Shown here: positions 57,762 through 64,000 of the stretch, in pieces
Position numbering within the stretch: the stretch's first letter is position 1
How the letters are laid out: the number at the start of each line of letters is the position of its first letter
Source of the DNA: Schistocerca nitens
Taxonomy: Eukaryota > Arthropoda > Insecta > Orthoptera > Acrididae
Length of the DNA: 64,000 nt
Assembly: GCF_023898315.1 (NCBI RefSeq)
Contig: NC_064614.1
Location: 497,752,109-497,816,108, forward strand
Direction: 5' to 3'
Program-made: the position numbers and the translations under genes
The notes under the pieces: generated by a model
The model's database searches: none
What the model saw: the letters and a program-made list of their open reading frames with translations, nothing else
What the model was told of the DNA's origin: nothing

Positions 57762-59090
57762 TAAGTCCTCACCAGTTTGGGTTTAGGAAAGGGAGATCAG
57801 TAAATGGAGCATTATACTCATTTTTAAATGAAATCTATAGGCACTCAATGATGGAAAACACACAACAGGTGTGTTTCTTGATCTCACTAAAGCTTTTGAT
57901 CTTGTCAACCATGAATTACTTTCGGAGAAACTACTACGTTATGGGATTAGGGGAAATTGCAATGACTGGTTTAGGTCGTATCTCTCAGACAGAGTACAGA
58001 AAGTAGTGATTACATCAAAAATTGGTGAAAATGCTCAATCAGAGGAGCAAGTTGTAAGACAAGGTATTCCCCAAGGCTCTACACTTGGTTCCCTTTTATT
58101 TCTAATATTCATCAATGATCTGCCCCCAAAGCATTCAGGAAGGTCTACCGGTAATGCTTGCTGACGACACCAATATACCGTTTTCAAATCACTGTCCTCA
58201 TCAAGTCAACTCCACAACTGCTGATACAAATTGTAGTCTGGTACTGGTTGAACAAAAACAAACTTCTCCTAAATAAAGATAAAACAGCGTATATAAATTT
58301 CCACTCAACACAAAAGGTATCGTTTGTGATAGATGATATCAGGATTGAGAATGTGCCCATACAGTGAAAAAGAGCCACAAAATTCCTTGGAGTATGGATA
58401 GATGACACACTACAGTGGGACATACATAAAGATAAATTATTAAGTAAAATGAACAGTTTGTGCTATGCTTTTAGTATTCTAAGTAAAATCTGTGATATCG
58501 AAACACTAAGATGTGCCTACTTTGCATTAGTACACTCAATAATTACATACTGCATTCCTTTTTGGGGCTTCTCCCATAAGAATGTATTTATTATGCAGAA
58601 GCGAATAATTAAGACAATGAAACAAGTACCCCTGTCTTCCACCACTAAACATCTCTTTAAGGAGCTCAGTATTTCGCCAGTGCCTTGTATCTATATTCAT
58701 GAAACAGTGTGTTTTATTCATGAAAATCTCCATATATTTACAAAAAATGGAAATGTTCACTATCATAATACTCGTCATTCCAATGACATATTTATAGCTG
58801 ATCAACGGCTACATAAAGGGCACAGTGGAGTACTTCTGTACAAGTAGCTACCTGAAAATGTCAGGTCTTGCCAGAAAGGATTCAGATCCAAAATAAAGTC
58901 AATCCTACAGAAGCACTGCTTCTATTCAGTGGAAGAATTTATGAATACTAATCTAAAACAATTTTTGTAATGTATTTTACTGCATGTGTTAAAATATTAC
59001 TTTCAACTGACTTATTTGACTCTATTCACAGATATAACTGTTCCTTGTTATGGCTCATCTGCACTTATGATAATAAAATTTAAATAGTGT
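57762..59090 (+). mobile_element. Jockey-like LINE E, 3' half (plus)
   Basis: It begins inside RT with LSPHQFGFRKGRSVNGALYSF. The frame 57871-58164 holds FLDLTKAFDLVNHELLSEKL and VRQGIPQGSTLGSLLFLIFINDLPP. The catalytic MLADDTNI follows at about 58152-58175 after a one-base shift. Then come LNKNKLLLNKDKTAYINF, TKFLGVWIDDTLQWD, and the frame 58449-58847 with YFALVHSIITYCIPFWGF. It ends at about 58970 with a 3' UTR to about 59090. It is 5' truncated, with few lesions. Confidence 0.85.
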
Positions 59091-59212
59091 TACTCTGTAA
59101 TCATTATCTGATGACTGTGTGTAACATACAAAAAAAGTTACGATTCGCTATGTACAGCATATAATTTATCACTTTTGAAGGTCAGACATACCTACAATTA
59201 AAGGGAACAGCC

Positions 59213-60391
59213 ATGGGTACCAGGATGGCCCCCTCGTACGCCAACCTATTTATGGGTCGCTTAGAGGAAGCTTTCTTGGTTACTCAGGCCTGCCAACCCA
59301 AAGTTTGGTACAGATTTATTGATGACATCTTCATGATCTGGACTCACAGTGAAGAAGAACTCCAGAGTTTCCTCTCCAACCTCAAATCCTTTGGTTCCAT
59401 CAGATTCACCTGGTCCTACTCCAAATCCCATGCCACTTTCCTCGATGTTGACCTCCATCTGTCCAATGGCCAGCTTCACACATCCGTTCACATCAAACCC
59501 ACCAACAAGCAACAGTACCTCCATTATGACAGCTGCCACCCATTCCATATCAAACAGTCCCTTCCCTACAACTTAGGTCTTCGTGGCAAACGACTCTGCT
59601 CCAATCCTGAATCCCTGAACCATTACACCAACAACCTGAAAACAGCTTTCGCATCCCGCAACTACCCTCCCAACCTGGTACAGAAGCAAATAACCAGAGC
59701 CACTTCGTCATCCCCTCAAACCCAGAACCTCCCACAGAAGAACCCCGAAAGTGCCCCACTTGTGACAGGATACTTTCCGGGACTGGATCAGACTCTGAAT
59801 GTGGCTCTCCAGAAGGGATACAACTTCCACAAATCCTGCTCTGAAATGAGATCCATCCTTCATGAAATCCTCCCCACTTCACCAAGAGTGTCTTTCCACC
59901 GTCCACCTTACCTTCGTAACCTCTTGGTTCATCCCTATGAAATCCCCAAACCACCTTCCCTACCCTCTGGCTCCTACCTTTGTAACCGCTTCCGGTGTAA
60001 GACCTGTCCCGTGAACCCTCCCACCACCACCTACTCCAGTCCTGTAACCTGGAAGGTGTACACGATCAAAGGCAGAGCCACGTGTGAAAGCACCCATGTG
60101 ATTTACCAACTGACATGCCTACACTGTGAAGCCTTTTATGTGGGAATGACCAGCAACAAACTGTCCATTCGCATGAACGGACACAGGCAGACAGTATTTG
60201 TTGGTAATGAGGATCACCCTGTGGCTAAACATGCCTTGGTGTATGGCCAGCACACTTGGCACAGTGTTACACTACCCCGGTTATCTGGATACTTCCCACT
60301 GACACCAACCTATCAGGAACTCCGGAGATGGGAACTTGCCCTTCAATATATTCTCTCTTCCCGTTACCCACCAGGCCTCAACCTCCATTAA
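59213..60391 (+). CDS. Penelope-like RT (partial) with GIY-YIG endonuclease
   Basis: 392 codons from ATG 59213 to TAA 60389-60391; the frame is open back to 59165. Residues 1-14 (MGTRMAPSYANLFM) and 35-43 (FIDDIFMIW, two catalytic Asp) are the carboxy part of the RT palm. A thumb-like region follows with FLDVDLHLSNGQL and NPESLNHYTNNL. A Cys-rich linker lies at about 260-272 (LCNRFRCKTCP). The GIY-YIG nuclease starts at 296 (VIYQLTC) with YVGMT at 309-313, Arg 320 and His 324. The first half of RT is missing, so it cannot act alone. The ATG is an internal Met chosen by the frame and may not be a true start. Confidence 0.9.
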   Translation: MGTRMAPSYANLFMGRLEEAFLVTQACQPKVWYRFIDDIFMIWTHSEEELQSFLSNLKSFGSIRFTWSYSKSHATFLDVDLHLSNGQLHTSVHIKPTNKQQYLHYDSCHPFHIKQSLPYNLGLRGKRLCSNPESLNHYTNNLKTAFASRNYPPNLVQKQITRATSSSPQTQNLPQKNPESAPLVTGYFPGLDQTLNVALQKGYNFHKSCSEMRSILHEILPTSPRVSFHRPPYLRNLLVHPYEIPKPPSLPSGSYLCNRFRCKTCPVNPPTTTYSSPVTWKVYTIKGRATCESTHVIYQLTCLHCEAFYVGMTSNKLSIRMNGHRQTVFVGNEDHPVAKHALVYGQHTWHSVTLPRLSGYFPLTPTYQELRRWELALQYILSSRYPPGLNLH

Positions 60392-60525
60392 TTTCAAGTT
60401 GCCGCTGCTCGTACCTCACCTGTCATTCAACAACATCTTTGCCTCTATACTTCCGTCTCAACTGACATCTCTGCCCAACTTCTTTGAATTTACATGTCTG
60501 CCTGTGTCTGTATAAGTGCAGATGG

Positions 60526-60528
<3 letters not shown>

Positions 60529-60588
<60 letters not shown>

Positions 60589-60604
60589 CGAGCGAGCGAG
60601 CGAG
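60529..60604. repeat. (TG)n / (CG)n / (AGCG)n microsatellite
   Basis: About 52 bp of TG repeat (60529-60580), then CGCGCGCGCG and GAGC repeats to 60604, inside the Penelope-like 3' region. A second short (TG)n lies at about 60762-60779. Confidence 0.95.
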
Positions 60605-60723
60605 TGTATACCTGTCCCTTTTTCCCCCTAAGGTAAGTCTTTCCACTCCTGGGATTGGAATGACTCCTTACCCTCTCCCTTAAAACCCACATCCTTTCAT
60701 CTTTCCCTCTCCTTCCCTCTTTC

Positions 60724-60754
60724 CTGAAGAAGCAACCTTGGGTTGTGAAAGCTT
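60724..60754 (+). ncRNA. Hammerhead-ribozyme-like core (half motif)
   Basis: CTGAAGA (60724-60730), hairpin GCAACC/GGTTGT (60732-60737 with 60741-60746), GAAA (60747-60750), GCTT. This matches the CUGANGA-stem II-GAAA half of hammerhead ribozymes. The hairpin bases differ from those at 12237-12251 but keep six pairs. The opposite strand with the cleavage site and stems I and III could not be fixed by eye, so activity is unproven. Confidence 0.5.
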
Positions 60755-60840
60755 GATATATTTGTGTGTGTGTGTGTGTTTTATTGTGTCTATCTACCAG
60801 CACTTTCCCGTTTGGTAAGTCACAGCATCTTTTTTAAATA

Positions 60841-61329
60841 TATAATTTATATAAATGTATATCTTAAGAATGTCTATACTTATGCATGTAACTGAATACC
60901 TACAAAATAAGTATATTTATGTATCAAAGCATGTTAAATGTAACTTATCCTACGTCTATGTGTAATAACACAACAAGATTTCTGGATGAATAAATAAATA
61001 AATAAACAAACCTACCATGATTATTCCCCATTCTGAAATGCAGTTTCATTGTGTACACTCCTAGCGTTTTTTTGATGCTACACTGTGTTGTTTTAGTTAC
61101 ACTGTGAACCAATAGAGATAGGATGTTCATATTCACAGGACATATACATTAGTATAGTCTGCAGAATTGATTAGCAGCTGAAGCATGCCGACCCAAGGGT
61201 TCAAGGTCAACATCAATATCACGGTTAAACACCACCTACTGGTGAAATGTGCCTGTATTTCTTGTTTCGCTAGAAACTGAAGGTAAGAGATAAGTGTGAC
61301 TTGAGCACATGTACAGGCTGCCTCACTGA
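60841..61329. other. No gene recognised
   Basis: AT-rich with a short (AAAT)n run at about 60988-61010. Nothing else recognised. Confidence 0.5.
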
Positions 61330-62960
61330 TGTATGCATGAATCATACAATTAAATTAGTGAGTTTGAATAAGGGCGGATTATTGGCATGAGAGAATGTGA
61401 TGCACCCATCCAGGAAACCTGCTTGTATTGGACAAAGTGTTTCGGCAGTGCAGTGGATGTGTGCGGAATGGTTCATGAAAGGCCATAGAACACCACAACA
61501 AGGTGTCAGGTCGCACCACACAGACCACCCCCAAGAAGATCGACACCTCATCTGGATGGCATTGCAGGACAGACCTGCATCATCCTCAGCTCTGGTGAAA
61601 CAGTGTAACACCTCATACACTATCATGGTTGACAGTCTGTTGCTGTTTATTACAGCATGGGTTATGTGCACATCATTCACTTCTCCATCTGTTTTTGACG
61701 AATGTGCAGAAACCTGCTAGGTGGCAATGGGTGGGGAATGTCACTGGAGACACGAGTGGCATCAGACAGCATTTTCAGATGCATCCAGGTCCTGTGTTTG
61801 AAACCGATATCTGCATTTTGGTTCACTGCAAACAGGGTGAGCGGCATTACAGTGACTGCATTTGCAAATGACATAATGTTACGGTGTAAAGTCAAGTGCT
61901 GACACGTCAGTCGGGAACGACAGAGAAGAGCTGGCTGTGAGATGTCAGCCAATCGCACACTGACCGGACCTCCCTCCAGGATGGCAATGCGACAGCAGAG
62001 GCCCCTACGTGAATAGGTCATAAGCGCTGTAGCAGATGGGTGATGGCCCAGTTACATTGTAGCTTCAAGACCAGCGAATTGGGTAGAAATGTAAACACTA
62101 GTTACCTCACTTGTATTTGCTGTGTAACGCTGACTTTGGATTGTTTATACTGAAGAACACTGCTTATTTTGCATGTCACCCTTTGTTTGCGACACATCTG
62201 CGTAATTGACAAAATTAAGTATTGCAATCTTTTCCTTTTGTAATAAAACTCATTAAAACAATTTGCAAGATGAATACAAATCTATTCAACAAGCAAACAG
62301 GGAAGAAACTACAATATTGCTTTTTTAGACAAATGCAATGTTATTAATGTCAATTGTCTGAGTTTGTTCAACCTTAAATTTTCATTTCTAGTCCAAAAGT
62401 TGTCTACATCTGTGTACTAGCAATCCGAGAAAGCAGGTTTCCTAGACACCCTATATTTGACGACTAGGCAGGCTTTAACACTTACTATGCTAACTCAAGT
62501 TCTTATGGTGTGGGGTGGTGTTGGATACAACAAAAAATCCCAGTTGGTGCACGTCCGGGGCACTGTGACCACTGTAACCAATGTAAATGACATCCTGCAA
62601 CCCATAGCCAAACCCTGTTGGGCACAACACCCCACACACAATTTTTCAGCAACACAATGCACGTCCACATGCTGCTGCACAAACATGTACCTTCTTGGAG
62701 TCACAGGATGTCATTCTTTTGCCCTGGCCCACCAGATATGTCGTGAATTGAAAATGTGTGGGATATGGTAAAATGACAGGTGCAGTGCTGTGACCATTGC
62801 CAACCACCACAGATGAACTTTGGAGCAAGGTGAATGCAGCATGGGTGGCTATACCACAGGAATTCATTAGCACCTTATATATGTTGATGCCATCATCCAT
62901 GGAACAAGTTATCAGAGCCTATTGGTGGACCCTCTGCCTACAAGGCAACAAAACAGTCTG
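61330..62960 (+). pseudogene. Tc1-like transposase pseudogene, split
   Basis: The first part (about 61330-61875) reads a Tc1-type amino half: EDRHLIWMALQDRPASSSALV (about 61535-61600), then EWHQTAFSDASRSC (about 61755-61800), where FSDESR is expected, and ALQ.LHLQ. The second part (about 62480-62960) reads LMVWGGVGYNKKSQLVHVRGT, QPIAKP, a shifted AQ-HNARPHAA-like region (62640-62680), decayed SPDLSPIE-like sequence, and an end LIYVDAIIHGTSYQ. Frames shift repeatedly. It belongs to a different Tc1 family from the 22.9 and 32.0 kb copies. No TIRs found. Confidence 0.6.
61876..62460. other. Unassigned insert in Tc1 pseudogene, possibly an LTR
   Basis: About 580 bp separate the two parts of the transposase. 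It starts near TGTTACGGTG (61877) and ends near TTTCCTAGACA (about 62450). It is GC-balanced at first and AT-rich later, with an AATAAAA signal at about 62241. TG...CA-like ends and a polyadenylation signal suggest a solo LTR, but I see no target duplication and no second copy. Confidence 0.3.
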
Positions 62961-64000
62961 AACTGAGGTGACAAAATGCTAATCACTTTTGCAGAACATA
63001 CTAATGTACATGTTTTTTTCTGAATATTAGCGTATTTCACTTCTCTGGGAGAATATTGCCAATTGCACAATTAAATGCTTTTGAAAAGTCACATAAAATG
63101 TTAGTAAAAACTGCTACACATTATGAATGAACTACTGTAACACTGAAACATTAGTATGTGCTTACTGTGCAAATTTTTATACCCATAATGGTAAGTTGTG
63201 ATGGTCTGCAGTTACAAACGTTCTGCAAAACATTCATTTAAAATCCTAAATAAGCAATAACAATTATGAAAGGTGTTATCCACAGAGAATCACACAAACA
63301 ATGGGTTCCATGAATTTTTGCAGGCAGTTACGTAGAAACTATTGAAATGAGATTGACAAAAAGCAACAGTTACACGAGTGAAATGAAGTATGTGAAGTGG
63401 TGTGTGTGTGTGTGTGTGTGTGTGTGTGGTGGGAGGGTGTTTCTTCGCTTCTTTGCACATAAAAAAAATAGTTTCTACGTTATATTACTTCACTGGGTGT
63501 ATTGCATACATCTTTGAATCGATTTGTCCATATTATTGTATAAAATTATCAAAGGATGAAGAATTACAGATGAAATTTCATGACTTATGAGTGATGTTAA
63601 TTCACATGTAAAGACAAGAAACAATTAACAATAAAAAAAAGAGGGTTTACAGAAAGGAAACCCAACTGAACTTTTCAGTACCTCAAAATGAATCATGTAA
63701 GAAGACAAATCTTATTGAAACTTAACTAGCATTTCAAAATGAAATTAAATAACTTCATAACAATCTAAATAACATTCTTTTTAAAATCAAATTGTTTTTG
63801 AGCTTCCATTACACAAATGTTTGTGGACTGACTCTGATTTGATTGGCTTTATGTTTCACTATCTATTCCTGCATGTTTTCTCATTTACTGTTTCTCACAC
63901 AGCTGTACAAAAGAGTATAAATCCACATCTTCAATATCTCATAATAGGATTTGTTTAACTGATTCTCGACATTTAATAATGTGATATTGTGTCACGTGGA
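62961..64000. other. No gene recognised, (GT)n at 63400-63428
   Basis: AT-rich sequence with a 29-bp (TG)n tract at 63400-63428. No element or gene I can support. Confidence 0.5.

Larger units (their letters stand above)
59174..60840 (+). mobile_element. Penelope-like element, 5' truncated
   Basis: The element comprises one long ORF (see next entry) followed by a pyrimidine-rich region, a (TG)n microsatellite, the ribozyme-like motif at 60724-60754 and the end sequence CACTTTCCCGTTTGGTAAGTC (about 60804). Homology starts at FEGQTYLQLKGTAMGTR (59174), already within RT, so the 5' part is lost. The long undamaged ORF suggests a recent insertion compared with most neighbours. No target duplication was identified. 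Confidence 0.85.

Noticed and set aside
59550-59954. 134-codon minus frame, Gly/Trp rich
   Set aside because: Antisense shadow of the Penelope-like ORF, which has family motifs on the plus strand.
60423-60803. 126- and 62-codon minus frames with His-Thr repeats
   Set aside because: They are the translation of the (TG)n microsatellite and its flanks in the Penelope-like 3' region, not a gene.

Overview
This is eukaryotic DNA, most likely from an orthopteran insect (grasshopper or locust). The reasons are a dense nest of degraded transposable elements, tRNA-derived SINEs of the kind I recognise from Schistocerca-type genomes, jockey-like and I-like LINEs, many mariner/Tc1 transposons, Ty3/gypsy remnants and a Penelope-like element. 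The species assignment is inference from repeat style, not from a host gene. I found no convincing host protein-coding gene, rRNA or functional tRNA. Nearly every recognisable open frame belongs to a mobile element.

Layout. 1-2.5 kb: gypsy gag remnant split by a SINE, then a hAT-type (CGGBP1-like) transposase pseudogene. 4.0-6.5 kb: two decayed mariners, one on each strand. 6.6-9.1 kb: LINE reverse-transcriptase remnants, one interrupted by an LTR-like insert. 9.3-12.5 kb: a SINE split by a LINE 3' fragment with an 11-bp target duplication, a gypsy integrase (minus), then an LTR (plus) carrying a 233-bp Penelope-end insert. 12.6-15.2 kb: gypsy gag, protease and RT (plus), interrupted by a mariner. 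15.5-26.5 kb: a stack of three minus-strand LINEs with a tRNA-like MITE, a mariner and a Tc1 element inside or between them. 27.1-31.8 kb: gypsy pol pieces on both strands plus a LINE fragment. 31.8-33.9 kb: a second, inverted copy of the 11.6-12.5 kb LTR, split by a second copy of the Tc1 element.

33.9-38.6 kb: two LINEs head to head, the right one carrying a nearly intact mariner-like element. 38.6-42.8 kb: gypsy, SINE and LINE scraps, including a 51-bp poly(A) tract. 45.1-49.3 kb: a long but frameshifted I-type LINE with ORF1 zinc knuckles, endonuclease, RT and RNase H. 49.3-54.5 kb: sparse, with a foldback element. 54.5-60.8 kb: Penelope-type ends with hammerhead-ribozyme-like cores, another mariner-like element, two LINE fragments and a 392-residue Penelope-like ORF (RT plus GIY-YIG). 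61.3-63 kb: a Tc1 pseudogene split by an unexplained insert. The last kilobase holds a (GT)n tract and nothing else recognised.

How it works together: this is not an operon or a pathway. It is a record of repeated insertion, and the order of several events can be read because elements rejoin exactly when an insert and its target duplication are removed. The most interesting signals are the hammerhead-like RNA motifs with compensatory stem changes, two same-length Tc1 copies sharing one nonsense codon, unusual catalytic spacing in two transposase families, and a LINE with a precise endonuclease deletion.
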